From assembly GCA_035656635.1 (NCBI GenBank), contig DASRSD010000073.1, positions 1 through 64,000 on the forward strand: DNA of 64,000 nucleotides, given 5' to 3'. Numbering within the stretch: the stretch's first letter is position 1; each line of letters begins with the position of its first letter. The stretch is from Pirellulales bacterium. Its GTDB lineage: Bacteria > Planctomycetota > Planctomycetia > Pirellulales > JADZDJ01. Shown piece after piece: positions 45,985 through 54,503 of the stretch. Under the pieces are notes generated by a model that did no database searches, was not told where the DNA came from, and saw nothing but the letters and a program-made list of their open reading frames with translations. Both the position numbers and the translations under genes were made by a program.

Positions 45985-46974
45985 TTACTTGCCAATGATT
46001 GCTTTCAGCTTCGCCTGAAAATCGGCCACGTTATCCTTTTTAATATCCTGCGTGGCAATGTATTGCTTGCCGCCGGCCAAAGCATCTTTATCGCCGCGCA
46101 GATATTTGGACATTTTGGTGATTGCCTGCTTGCCGAATTCATACGGCTGCTGCACCACGGTGCCGTAAATATCGCCCGTGGCTACACCTTCCAGCGTGGC
46201 GTCGTCTTCGTCAAAGCAAACAATTTTCACTTTGCCGTTCTTGTTGGCCTCGCGCACCGCGCTCAAAATGGCTGGGCCGTTATAACTGTACAGGCCCACC
46301 AGGCAGTCGATGTCCGGATTTTTCACCAAAATATCTTCGGCGTTTTTCAGTGCCCGCGTATGATCTCCATCGTCGGTGCGCACTTCCAGAATTTGCACTT
46401 TCGAGCCTTCCAATTCCTTCTTGATGCCTCCCATGCGGTCCTTGGCGTTTTGCGCGTCGAGGTAGCCCACAAACATGACCAGCTTTCCGCCGTTGGGAAG
46501 CACTTCCTTGATGAGCTTTCCGGCTTCCACGCCGGCGGCGAAGTTATCGGTGCCGATGTAACACACGCGCTTGCTCTCCGCCGCATCGCTGTCGACGCAA
46601 GTGAGCAGGGTTTGCGCGGCAATGTTATTCAGAAAGTCGGTTTGATTCGGCGGATCGATGGGGCTCACGGTAATGCCGTTCACGCCGGCGCTGACCAGGT
46701 CGTTCAAAATTTGCTGTTGGGCGGCGGTATCTCCGGTGGATGGAAAACGCACGTCGACCGTTACGTTGCCCAATTCCTTTTCCGCGTCGCGGCAGCCGGC
46801 TTCGGCGATTTTCCAAAACGGCGCGGCGTTGTTCGTTACGAAGGCCAGCGTAAGTTTTTTATCCGCCGAGTTGGCCGTGCCGCTTTTGGACGCATTCGAT
46901 TCTGAATTGCAGCCGCCGGCCAACAGTGCCAGCGCCGCCAAAGTAAACAGCAACCGGCCGTGAATAACCCTCAT
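45985..46974 (-). CDS. Sugar ABC transporter substrate-binding lipoprotein
   Basis: Periplasmic-binding-protein type 1 fold (329 residues), first gene of the transporter line. The lipobox is LALLAGGC. The binding-lobe motifs are LAFVTNNAAPFWKIAEAGC, GVNGITVSPIDPPNQTDFLN, VCYIGTDNFAAGVEAGKLI and CLVGLYSYNGPAILSA. A GGGGGAG sits six bases before the ATG at 46974. L-arabinose is the inferred ligand because two arabinofuranosidases follow in the same direction; D-ribose or D-xylose cannot be excluded by sequence alone. Confidence 0.93.
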   Translation of the reverse strand: MRVIHGRLLFTLAALALLAGGCNSESNASKSGTANSADKKLTLAFVTNNAAPFWKIAEAGCRDAEKELGNVTVDVRFPSTGDTAAQQQILNDLVSAGVNGITVSPIDPPNQTDFLNNIAAQTLLTCVDSDAAESKRVCYIGTDNFAAGVEAGKLIKEVLPNGGKLVMFVGYLDAQNAKDRMGGIKKELEGSKVQILEVRTDDGDHTRALKNAEDILVKNPDIDCLVGLYSYNGPAILSAVREANKNGKVKIVCFDEDDATLEGVATGDIYGTVVQQPYEFGKQAITKMSKYLRGDKDALAGGKQYIATQDIKKDNVADFQAKLKAIIGK

Positions 46975-47262
46975 GTCAGCTCCCCCTGAAAAGTTGGATG
47001 ATGTGTCCGCTGCGGTGTTGGAAAAGCGCCAGCAGAGACTTGTAGATTATCTTGTCGCCAGCGGCCTGTCCAGCGACCGCCGCATGGTTCGGGCGCTCGG
47101 TAGATTCCGACGCAAACGCGCCGGGTACTGATTGCTGTGGTCGTGGCCGCAAGCTACGATAAAGCCAATCTTTTGGCCGGTTGCATAAGATTCGGGGAAC
47201 CATGTTCGGGTGGTTTTGCAACTCAGTCCCTCGCTTCCTGTAAGCACAATTTGAGGAATGCA
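46975..47262. promoter_or_regulatory. Divergent control region between arabinose transporter line and second GH51
   Basis: 288 bases separate two divergent transcription units that both serve arabinan use, so promoters for both must lie here. Apart from the two Shine-Dalgarno sequences (GGGGGAG for the leftward gene; TGAGGA at 47252-47257 for the rightward gene) I could not identify a convincing promoter or operator. Confidence 0.4.
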
Positions 47263-49800
47263 ATGACAATTCTAGCGATTTCGCGCGCACGACGATTGGC
47301 TTGGGTTCCCACGACGCTTTTAGGGTTTGCGGCGGCGTTGGGTTTATTGTTCGATCTGTCGGGCGTGCCGGCCCGCGCCGCCGACGAAGCTAAGATCACC
47401 GTCAAGGTCGATCAACCAGGCGTGAAAATCAGTCCGATGTTGTATGGCCTGATGACCGAGGAAATCAATTACAGTTACGACGGCGGCCTGTATGCGGAGC
47501 TGATCCGCAACCGCGCTTTCAAAGATCGCGACACGCCCGTGCATTGGTCGGTCGTGCAAAGCGAGGGCGCGGAAGGCAAAATCGAATTGGATTCGAAAGA
47601 TCCGCTCAATACCACCGCCTTAACCAAAAGCTTGCGGTTGGAAATTTCTAAAGTTGGCGAGGGCGGACGCGTCGGCGTTGCCAACGATGGCTACTGGGGC
47701 ATTCCGGTCAAGCCGAACACAACTTATCGCGCTTCGTTCTACGCCAAAGCAAATTCCGACTTCAAAGGCCCACTGACGGTCGATTTGGAAAACAGCGACG
47801 GCAAAATCGCCGCCACTACCACGGTGTCGCAAATCACGACGGATTGGAAACGGTATGATGCCACGCTGAAAACCGGCGACGTGGCCGAATCGTCCAAAAA
47901 TCGCTTCGTCATTTCCGGCGCTAACCCCGGCACAATTTGGTTCAGCCTGGTATCGCTGTTTCCGCCGACGTTTCATGACCGGGCGGATGGCAACCGCATC
48001 GACCTGATGAATTTGCTCCAGGAAATGCATCCGGCGTTTTTGCGCTTCCCCGGCGGCAATTACGTGGAAGGGAACGATTTTGCCAACCGCTACAACTGGA
48101 AAATTACCGTCGGCCCGCTGGAAGATCGCCCCGGGCACATGAGCCCCTGGAACTACCGCTCGTCCGACGGCATGGGCCTGTTGGAGTTTTTAGATTGGTG
48201 CGAAGACCTGCACATGCAACCGGTGCTGGCCGTATTCGCCGGATTCTGTCTCCAGGGCCGCTACGTGGCCACGGGCGAAGAGCTCAAGCCGTTCGTGCAA
48301 GACGCCCTGGACGAAATTGAATACGTCACGGGCGATGCCTCCACGTTTTGGGGCTCCAAACGGGCCTCCCACGGCCATCCGGCGCCGTTTAAGCTAACCT
48401 ACGTGGAGGTTGGGAATGAAGATAATCTCGGCGGCGGCGGCCGAACCTACGAAGAACGCTTCGCCGCTTTTTATGACGCCATTAAAGCTAAATACCCGCA
48501 GTTGCAAATTATCGCCACCACGCCGGTGCATAACCGCAAGCCAGATGTGGTGGACGATCACTTTTATCGCTCCGCCAAGGCCATGGAGCACGACGCGCAT
48601 CACTACGATGCCAGTCGCATTTCCCGCACCGGGCCAAAAATTTTCGTCGGCGAGTGGGCCACCCGCGAAGGCAATCCCACGCCCAACATGAACGCCGCGT
48701 TGGGCGATTCCGCCTGGATGACCGGCATGGAACGCAATTCCGATTTGGTTGTCATCGCCGCTTACGCGCCGCTGTTTGTGAATGTCAGCCAGTTGACCCC
48801 GCCACCCGATGATCGGCGCGGCGCTTCGATGCAGTGGCCCACCGATTTAATCGGTTACAATGCGCTTTCCAGTTACGGCTCGCCGTCTTATTACGCGCAA
48901 GTCATGTTCAGTCAGAACCGCGGTGACACGGTGCTGCCCGTGGAAATTTCCACGGCTGCCAAGCCCGACATGACTCCGCCGGAGCCGCACGGCGCCGTCG
49001 GCGTGGCCACCTGGAACACTTCGTCGGAGTTCAAAGATATTAAAGTTGTCGGCTCCGACGACAAAACGCTGTACGAATCAGATTTTTCCAACAGCGCCGA
49101 GGGCTGGCGCCCCACGCGCGGCAGCAATTGGTCAGTCAACGACGGCGCGTATCGCCAAACCGCCATCCGCGAAAATTGCCGCTCGGTCACCGGCGACAGT
49201 TCCTGGACCGATTACACCTTGACCTTGCAGGCCCGCAAAATCTCCGGCCGCGAAGGTTTCCTCATCATGGTTCACGCCGCCGACAACGACAACTACGTCT
49301 GGTGGAACATAGGCGGCTGGAACAACACTTCCTCCGCGCTGGAAGCCATTGAAGACGGCGCCAGTTCTGAAATCAGCCCTCATGCGCAGGTCATGGTGGA
49401 ACCCAACCGCTGGTACAACATCAAGATGGAAGTGAAAGGCCGCAACATCAAGTGCTACCTGGACGACAAGTTGGTTTCCGAAGGCACGCAGCCGCCGCCG
49501 GCCCCGCCCACCAACTTATTCGCCACCGCCAGCCGTGACGATGCCAGCGGCGATGTCATCTTGAAGCTGGTGAATATTTCCGCCGAGCCTTGTTCGGCCA
49601 AATTAAATTTCCAGGGCGCCAAAAACGTGGTCTCCCAAGCATCGCTGGAAACACTTTCCGGCTCGCCGGGCGATGTGAACAGCATCGACCATCCGACCAA
49701 AGTCGTACCAAAAAAATCGAGCCTCGACCACGCCGCCGCCAGCTTTACACAGGAGTTCCCCGCGCATTCGGTCAACGTGCTGCGGGTAAAAACCCAGTAA
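47263..49800 (+). CDS. GH51 alpha-L-arabinofuranosidase with CBM-like and inserted LamG-like domains
   Basis: An 845-residue exported enzyme from the ATG at 47263, preceded by TGAGGA. After a signal peptide (LLFDLSGVPARAAD) comes KISPMLYGLMTEEINYSYDGGLYAEL, then a carbohydrate-binding-module-like beta domain interrupting the barrel (about 75-245). The barrel then shows AFLRFPGGNYVEGND, acid/base Glu in YVEVGNEDNLGGG and nucleophile Glu in KIFVGEWATREG. A concanavalin/LamG-like module follows (EGFLIMVHAADNDNYVWWN) inside the C-terminal beta region. It is distinct from the smaller GH51 and likely acts on polymeric arabinan or arabinoxylan. Confidence 0.92.
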   Translation: MTILAISRARRLAWVPTTLLGFAAALGLLFDLSGVPARAADEAKITVKVDQPGVKISPMLYGLMTEEINYSYDGGLYAELIRNRAFKDRDTPVHWSVVQSEGAEGKIELDSKDPLNTTALTKSLRLEISKVGEGGRVGVANDGYWGIPVKPNTTYRASFYAKANSDFKGPLTVDLENSDGKIAATTTVSQITTDWKRYDATLKTGDVAESSKNRFVISGANPGTIWFSLVSLFPPTFHDRADGNRIDLMNLLQEMHPAFLRFPGGNYVEGNDFANRYNWKITVGPLEDRPGHMSPWNYRSSDGMGLLEFLDWCEDLHMQPVLAVFAGFCLQGRYVATGEELKPFVQDALDEIEYVTGDASTFWGSKRASHGHPAPFKLTYVEVGNEDNLGGGGRTYEERFAAFYDAIKAKYPQLQIIATTPVHNRKPDVVDDHFYRSAKAMEHDAHHYDASRISRTGPKIFVGEWATREGNPTPNMNAALGDSAWMTGMERNSDLVVIAAYAPLFVNVSQLTPPPDDRRGASMQWPTDLIGYNALSSYGSPSYYAQVMFSQNRGDTVLPVEISTAAKPDMTPPEPHGAVGVATWNTSSEFKDIKVVGSDDKTLYESDFSNSAEGWRPTRGSNWSVNDGAYRQTAIRENCRSVTGDSSWTDYTLTLQARKISGREGFLIMVHAADNDNYVWWNIGGWNNTSSALEAIEDGASSEISPHAQVMVEPNRWYNIKMEVKGRNIKCYLDDKLVSEGTQPPPAPPTNLFATASRDDASGDVILKLVNISAEPCSAKLNFQGAKNVVSQASLETLSGSPGDVNSIDHPTKVVPKKSSLDHAAASFTQEFPAHSVNVLRVKTQ

Positions 49801-49842
49801 GCGGACAACAACACAGTAAAGGGCCGCGCAGCTTGCCGCCAC

Positions 49843-50253
49843 TTACTCGCTGCCGACAAACCGCCCGGCAATTTCAAACAGCGGGCCCGTCTGGAGGCAG
49901 CGCACCACTTGCAACAGCACTTGCAGGCTGGCCCCCGAACCGGAATTGGTGGCCAGCTCCAATTGCAAAAAATGGGTCTCGATCGGCGCCAGGTGGTACA
50001 AGCACAATCCGCCGATCGAAATATCTCGCGTCACCCCCAAAAACGGCTCTCCCGCCGGGTGACATCGATCGTCCAGCGGCGTGGCTTTCACAGGAATGGT
50101 GATGGGATAGCGCAAATTCTTCCGGCGTTCCATCCCTTCGTAAAACTTTTCTTCCCGAATCACCCGGCGAATAAAATTCACGACTTGCTCCGGCGGCGCG
50201 CACTCGGTTTTTGCTAGAACCGTGGTCGATTCGCCATTCAAAAGCTTGCTCAT
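49843..50253 (-). CDS. PilZ-domain protein (putative c-di-GMP receptor)
   Basis: A 136-residue cytoplasmic protein. The two parts of the c-di-GMP site are visible: RxxxR as RKNLR within MERRKNLRYPI, and DxSxxG as DISIGGL about 35 residues later. An N-terminal helical extension (PEQVVNFIRRVIREEKFYEG) precedes the domain. It converges on the GH51 gene, 42 bases apart, and diverges from ettA. No operon partner shows which process it controls. Confidence 0.85.
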   Translation of the reverse strand: MSKLLNGESTTVLAKTECAPPEQVVNFIRRVIREEKFYEGMERRKNLRYPITIPVKATPLDDRCHPAGEPFLGVTRDISIGGLCLYHLAPIETHFLQLELATNSGSGASLQVLLQVVRCLQTGPLFEIAGRFVGSE

Positions 50254-50639
50254 GGCCAGGCCCCTCTATAATTTTGCACCTTCGATCATTTTCACTACGG
50301 CGTAACGGCTTGCCGCCTGCAGCCCCGATTGTGGCGGCTGAATTTCAGCGGCGCGGAGCAATTTTGGAACGGCACGCCTGTTCAGCGGCGCTGTTTTCAC
50401 GCAGAATTGCTCCTCTTAATTGGAGGTTATGCCCCGCCGAAAGCGAGCCGCCGCCCCGCCTCCCCCCGCGACATGCGGAAACCCGCAGCGGTAGAATCCA
50501 TTTATCCGAAACGGGCCTTGTGTCTAGGTCGAGTGCCTGGTGTCTGGTGTCTTGTGCCTGCTGCTCATCGCTAGCCACTAGCCACTAGCCACCAGGCCCA
50601 CTAAACCCTGACCACCAACCACCGACCACTATCCTCCCC
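50254..50639. other. Divergent intergenic region before ettA, carrying a heptamer array
   Basis: 386 bases. The right third is an array with seven-base periodicity (listed separately) that runs up to the ettA start codon. The left two thirds show no gene or recognised motif; promoters for the PilZ gene and ettA must be here. The bases just before the ettA ATG contain no Shine-Dalgarno sequence. Confidence 0.5.
50533..50637. repeat. Degenerate tandem heptamer array upstream of ettA
   Basis: Fifteen consecutive seven-base units without phase loss: GTGCCTG, GTGTCTG, GTGTCTT, GTGCCTG, CTGCTCA, TCGCTAG, CCACTAG, CCACTAG, CCACCAG, GCCCACT, AAACCCT, GACCACC, AACCACC, GACCACT, ATCCTCC. The unit changes gradually along the array, but the period stays seven. 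The array ends two bases before the ettA ATG. Confidence 0.8.
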
Positions 50640-52313
50640 ATGTCCGAAAAATACATCTATACCGTCGCCGACCTCACAAAAAAACACGGCCCCAAGGAAG
50701 TGCTCAAAAACATTTGGCTTTCTTTCTACCCCGGCGCAAAAATCGGCGTGCTGGGTAAAAACGGGGCCGGCAAAAGCACGCTGCTGCGGATCATGGCGGG
50801 CCAGGATAAAAACTTTGACGGCGAAGCCCGGCTGGCCGAGGGCTACACCGTCGGTTACTTGTCGCAGGAGCCGCAGCTCAACCCCGCCAAAACCGTGCAG
50901 GGCAATGTCGATGAAGCGGTGGCTCACCTCCGCGCCATTCTCACTCGCTTCGACGAAATCAACGCCTGCCTGGGCGAGCCGATGGAGCCGGACGAAATGG
51001 AAAAGCTCCTGGCCGAGCAAGCCAAGGTGCAAGATCAAATCGATCTGCACAACGTTTGGGAGCTGGACCGCCAAATCGAAATTGCCATGGATGCCGTCAA
51101 CCTGCCGCCGGGCGATGCCGATGTCACCAAGCTTTCCGGCGGCGAGCGGCGCCGAGTGGCCCTGTGCAAAATTCTGCTGGAAAAGCCAGATCTCTTGTTG
51201 CTCGACGAGCCCACCAATCACCTCGATGCCGAAAGCGTGCAGTGGCTGGAGCGGCATCTGGCAGAGTACACCGGCACGGTCGTCGCCGTCACGCATGATC
51301 GCTATTTTTTAGATAACGTCGCCAAATGGATTTTGGAGCTCGATCGTGGCCGCGGCATTCCCTGGGAAGGCAACTACTCCTCCTGGCTGGAGCAAAAGCA
51401 GGCCCGCCTGGCCGTGGAAGAAAAACAGGCCACGGCCCGCCAAAAAACTTTGCAGCGCGAACTGGAATGGATTCGCCTCGCCCCCCGCGCCCGGCAAGCC
51501 AAAAGCAAAGCCCGCTTAAGCGCCTACGAGCAACTTTCCAAGGAACGCTTCGAGGAGCGCGAGCAGGAATTCGAAATCCAAATTCCGCCGGGCAAGCACC
51601 TCGGCTCGCTGGTGGTGGAAATGAAAAACGTCAACAAAGGCTACGGCGACAATCTGCTGATGGATAACCTCAGCTTCCGCCTGCCGCCGGGCGGAATTGT
51701 CGGCGTCATCGGTCCCAACGGAGCGGGCAAAACCACGTTGTTCCGCCTCATCACCGGCGAGGAACAGCCCGACAAGGGGGAAGTCAAAATCGGCGACAGC
51801 GTGGAGCTGGGCTACGTCGATCAAAATCGTGATGCCCTGAAGGCCGACAACACGGTGTACCAAGAAATTTCCGGCGGCACCGATCTGTTGGAAATGGGAG
51901 GCCGCAAAATCAACTCCCGCGCTTACCTGGCCCGCTTCAATTTCACCGGCCCCGATCAGCAAAAAAAAGTGGGCGATCTCTCCGGCGGGGAGCGCAACCG
52001 CGTGCACCTGGCCAAGCTGCTTCGCCGCGGCTGCAATCTGCTGCTACTGGATGAGCCGACGAACGATTTGGATGTCGATACCCTGCGGGCACTCGAAGAA
52101 GCGATTGTGAATTTCGCCGGCTGCGTGGTGGTCATCAGCCACGACCGTTGGTTCTTAGACCGCATTGCCACGCACATTATTTCCTTCGAAGGCGACGGCT
52201 ACGTCTACATCTGCGACGGCAACTTCGCCGCCTACGAAGAAGAACGCAAACGCCGCATGGGCATGGAAGCCGACCAACCGCATCGGTTTAAATACAAGAA
52301 GCTGGTGCACTAG
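50640..52313 (+). CDS. ettA: ABC-F translational factor, energy-dependent translational throttle protein
   Basis: A 557-residue soluble protein with two ABC domains, close in length to EttA. Domain 1 has [31 protein letters not shown] and [14 protein letters not shown]. The EttA-type arm insertion follows inside domain 1. The interdomain linker is rich in Lys/Arg/Gln ([18 protein letters not shown]). Domain 2 has [30 protein letters not shown] and [14 protein letters not shown]. The family binds the ribosomal E site and gates elongation according to energy state. No Shine-Dalgarno sequence is present; the leader is the heptamer array. Confidence 0.94.
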   Translation: MSEKYIYTVADLTKKHGPKEVLKNIWLSFYPGAKIGVLGKNGAGKSTLLRIMAGQDKNFDGEARLAEGYTVGYLSQEPQLNPAKTVQGNVDEAVAHLRAILTRFDEINACLGEPMEPDEMEKLLAEQAKVQDQIDLHNVWELDRQIEIAMDAVNLPPGDADVTKLSGGERRRVALCKILLEKPDLLLLDEPTNHLDAESVQWLERHLAEYTGTVVAVTHDRYFLDNVAKWILELDRGRGIPWEGNYSSWLEQKQARLAVEEKQATARQKTLQRELEWIRLAPRARQAKSKARLSAYEQLSKERFEEREQEFEIQIPPGKHLGSLVVEMKNVNKGYGDNLLMDNLSFRLPPGGIVGVIGPNGAGKTTLFRLITGEEQPDKGEVKIGDSVELGYVDQNRDALKADNTVYQEISGGTDLLEMGGRKINSRAYLARFNFTGPDQQKKVGDLSGGERNRVHLAKLLRRGCNLLLLDEPTNDLDVDTLRALEEAIVNFAGCVVVISHDRWFLDRIATHIISFEGDGYVYICDGNFAAYEEERKRRMGMEADQPHRFKYKKLVH

Positions 52314-52333
52314 AACCGCACAGGATCAGTGCA

Positions 52334-53167
52334 ATGCCATCTCAGCCAAAACCATTCGTTTTCGTGCTAATGCCGTTTGACGCTGCATTTAACGACGTCT
52401 ATCAGTTGGGTATTAAACAAGTCTGCGAATCGCTCGGTGCATATTGTGAAAGAGTCGACGAACAGGTCTTTGATGGCCGAATACTTGACCGAATTTACAA
52501 TCAGATTGCAAAGGCAGACATTGTCGTCGCTGACATGACCGGTCGTAACCCGAACGTCTTCTATGAAGTCGGCTATGCTCACGGCTTGGATAAGAAACGC
52601 ATGATTATGTTGACTCAACGAAGCGAGGACATTCCATTTGATCTTAAAGATTATCCGCACATAATCTACGAGAGACAAATTACAAAGCTTCGTGAAGAAC
52701 TCGATAAAAAACTTCGTTGGTGCATTGAACATCCATTGGAAAGATTATCGAAGGTGGACTCGGGACTCGAGTTGTTCCATAAAGGTGACGAAATAACTGA
52801 CGGTTTTTGGCTACAGATCGATCAAATCAAAGATTACCCATTGTTCGGGCAGACTATCGAAATATCGATCGACATTCACAATCCTCTGCCGATAGTAAAC
52901 GACAGCGACTTTTCTGTGGGACTTGTAATTCCCGCAGGTCTCACATTCCCTGATGGAATAGAAACTGCCGAGTTTTCCTTCGGAGAAAAATTAGCCGTCC
53001 TACCAAATATCGCTCGGATATACCCTGAAGGTTGGTCAAGGCTAACTTTCCGAGTCAGTCGACAAACTGGTAAAATTGCAGGCGTGCACAGTTGTCAGAT
53101 TTATTTATACACGCGTATGGCGAGAAGAGAATTCACAGGAAATATAACCGTCATTAAAAATCCGTAA
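52334..53167 (+). CDS. Protein with N-terminal TIR/nucleoside-deoxyribosyltransferase-like domain, function unknown
   Basis: A 277-residue protein 20 bases after ettA, with AGGA upstream of its ATG. Residues 8-110 form a flavodoxin-like nucleotide-hydrolase fold typical of nucleoside 2-deoxyribosyltransferase and TIR-like proteins: FVFVLMPFDAAFNDVY, IAKADIVVADMTGRNPNV and FYEVGYAHGL, with Glu78 as the probable catalytic residue. The C-terminal half is beta-rich and unrecognised. The gene is visibly richer in A+T, and in codons such as AGA and ATA, than its neighbours, suggesting recent acquisition. Relatives of this fold act as NAD-cleaving effectors in immunity or as sensors; either role here is speculation. 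Confidence 0.75.
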   Translation: MPSQPKPFVFVLMPFDAAFNDVYQLGIKQVCESLGAYCERVDEQVFDGRILDRIYNQIAKADIVVADMTGRNPNVFYEVGYAHGLDKKRMIMLTQRSEDIPFDLKDYPHIIYERQITKLREELDKKLRWCIEHPLERLSKVDSGLELFHKGDEITDGFWLQIDQIKDYPLFGQTIEISIDIHNPLPIVNDSDFSVGLVIPAGLTFPDGIETAEFSFGEKLAVLPNIARIYPEGWSRLTFRVSRQTGKIAGVHSCQIYLYTRMARREFTGNITVIKNP

Positions 53168-53174
53168 AGCGCAC

Positions 53175-53385
53175 GGGTGCCACTGCTGGCTTGTCCAGCA
53201 GTGAATACGGTCTCCAAGCCAAAGAAAATGAGAATAGCCGTCGATTTTCAGGTGCCAAGAGATTCTCGACAAATCACCAGTTGAGTCAGCAAATTGGACG
53301 AGGCCTGAAACTAGCTTGCACGCGGAGGCAATCTACAAGCTGTTATCAACTTGAACCACTGCTGGACAAGCCAGCAGTGGCACCC
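53175..53385. repeat. BIME-like element: exact 29-base inverted repeats, each itself a hairpin (family A)
   Basis: The left end 53175-53203 (starts GGGTGCCACTGCTGG) and the right end 53357-53385 (ends CCAGCAGTGGCACCC) are perfect reverse complements over 29 bases. Within each, CACTGCTGG pairs with CCAGCAGTG around a 5-base loop. The 153 bases between them are AT-richer and contain no credible frame. It begins 8 bases after the TIR-like gene. The form fits a REP pair or a non-autonomous miniature element; no transposase is adjacent. Confidence 0.85.
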
Positions 53386-53417
53386 ACTCGCGGCCCCGTG
53401 GTGAACTCTCTACTTCC

Positions 53418-53494
53418 CATTCCGCATTTCGCATTCCCCACTCCCCATTCCCCACTCCGCATTCCCCATTCCCCACTAATCGCTAACCGCTCCG
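53418..53494. repeat. Degenerate tandem heptamer array at the 3' end of the quinone-oxidoreductase gene
   Basis: Eleven seven-base units in phase: CATTCCG, CATTTCG, CATTCCC, CACTCCC, CATTCCC, CACTCCG, CATTCCC, CATTCCC, CACTAAT, CGCTAAC, CGCTCCG. The last units overlap the end of the minus-strand gene at 53476, so the array supplies its final codons and stop. Confidence 0.8.
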
Positions 53495-54498
53495 TCTTCC
53501 ATCCGCACAATCACTTTTCCCTTCGCGTGGCCTTGCTCCAAATAGGCAAAGGCGTCGGCGATTTGGTCGAAGGGGAATATGCGATCGACCACCACGCGCA
53601 GCTTGCCGGCAGCGATGAGCCCGGCCAGTTCGGTTAAATCGCTTCCGCTGCCGTGCATGAAGTAATAGCGATACTGCGCGCCGTGCTGTCGCGCCAGTCG
53701 CCGCAAGCGAAAACTTGCGACCCAAAACAGCGCTTGCAAACCGAACCGGGACTCAAGGTCGCGCTGGGCGGTCGTCGGTTCCGGCGTGCCGGCAATCGAG
53801 ACAATTTTTCCGCCCGGCTTCACCACGCCAAAACAGTGCTTGAGCGTCGCGTGGCCGACCAAATCAAAAACGCCGTCAACATTGTGCACCGCCTGCTCGA
53901 TCGGCTCGTGCTGATAATCGATCACCCGGTCGGCCCCCAGCGATTCCGCCAGCACGCGTCCCGCGGCGGAGCAGGTGACGCTGACCTCCGCTCCCATCCA
54001 TTTCGCCAATTGAATGGCAAACATTCCCACGCCGCCGGTGCCGCCGGTTATTAAGAGCCGCATTCCCGGCTGCACGTGCAGTTCGTCGCGCAGCACTTGC
54101 AAAGCAGTCAGACCCGCCAGCGGCACTCCGCCGGCTGCATCAAAATCGAGCTGCTCCGGCACTTTCGCCGCCAACTCTTCCGGCGCCGTGGCAAACTCTG
54201 CTAACGCACCCAGCTCCGCTTTATGGCCGCGCACAAAAATCCGCTCGCCCAGGGCAAACCGCCGCGCTCCTGCGCCCAGTTCCACGACTGTGCCGGCCAA
54301 TTCGTTGCCCATCACCACCGGCAGCTTCGGTCGATAGATCGGCCACAACATTCCCTGGCGGAATTTATAATCGACCGGGTTCAAGCCCGCCGAATGCACG
54401 CGCACCAGCACTTCGCCCGGTTGCGGCTGCGGGCGCGGCACTTCGCGAAACTGCATCCCCTTCGGTCCGCCGTAATGTGCCAGTACAAATGCTTTCAT
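53476..54498 (-). CDS. Zinc-independent medium-chain dehydrogenase/quinone oxidoreductase family protein
   Basis: A 340-residue cytoplasmic NAD(P)H-dependent oxidoreductase of the MDR superfamily. The N-terminal GroES-like domain has VRVHSAGLNPVDYKFRQG and LAGTVVELG without the catalytic zinc Cys. The Rossmann domain has ITGGTGGVGMFAIQLAKWMG. The end FAYLEQGHAKGKVIVRMED is typical of QOR/NAD(P)-dependent alcohol dehydrogenase-like proteins. The substrate is unknown. It starts 5 bases after the PEP-CTERM gene, which may be chance co-orientation. Its C-terminus runs into a heptamer array. Confidence 0.9.
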   Translation of the reverse strand: MKAFVLAHYGGPKGMQFREVPRPQPQPGEVLVRVHSAGLNPVDYKFRQGMLWPIYRPKLPVVMGNELAGTVVELGAGARRFALGERIFVRGHKAELGALAEFATAPEELAAKVPEQLDFDAAGGVPLAGLTALQVLRDELHVQPGMRLLITGGTGGVGMFAIQLAKWMGAEVSVTCSAAGRVLAESLGADRVIDYQHEPIEQAVHNVDGVFDLVGHATLKHCFGVVKPGGKIVSIAGTPEPTTAQRDLESRFGLQALFWVASFRLRRLARQHGAQYRYYFMHGSGSDLTELAGLIAAGKLRVVVDRIFPFDQIADAFAYLEQGHAKGKVIVRMEDGAVSD

Positions 54499-54503
54499 CG
54501 CTG

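Noticed and set aside
50533-53494. Repeat arrays considered as CRISPR
   Set aside because: Units are seven bases, contiguous and without spacers, and no cas genes are nearby.
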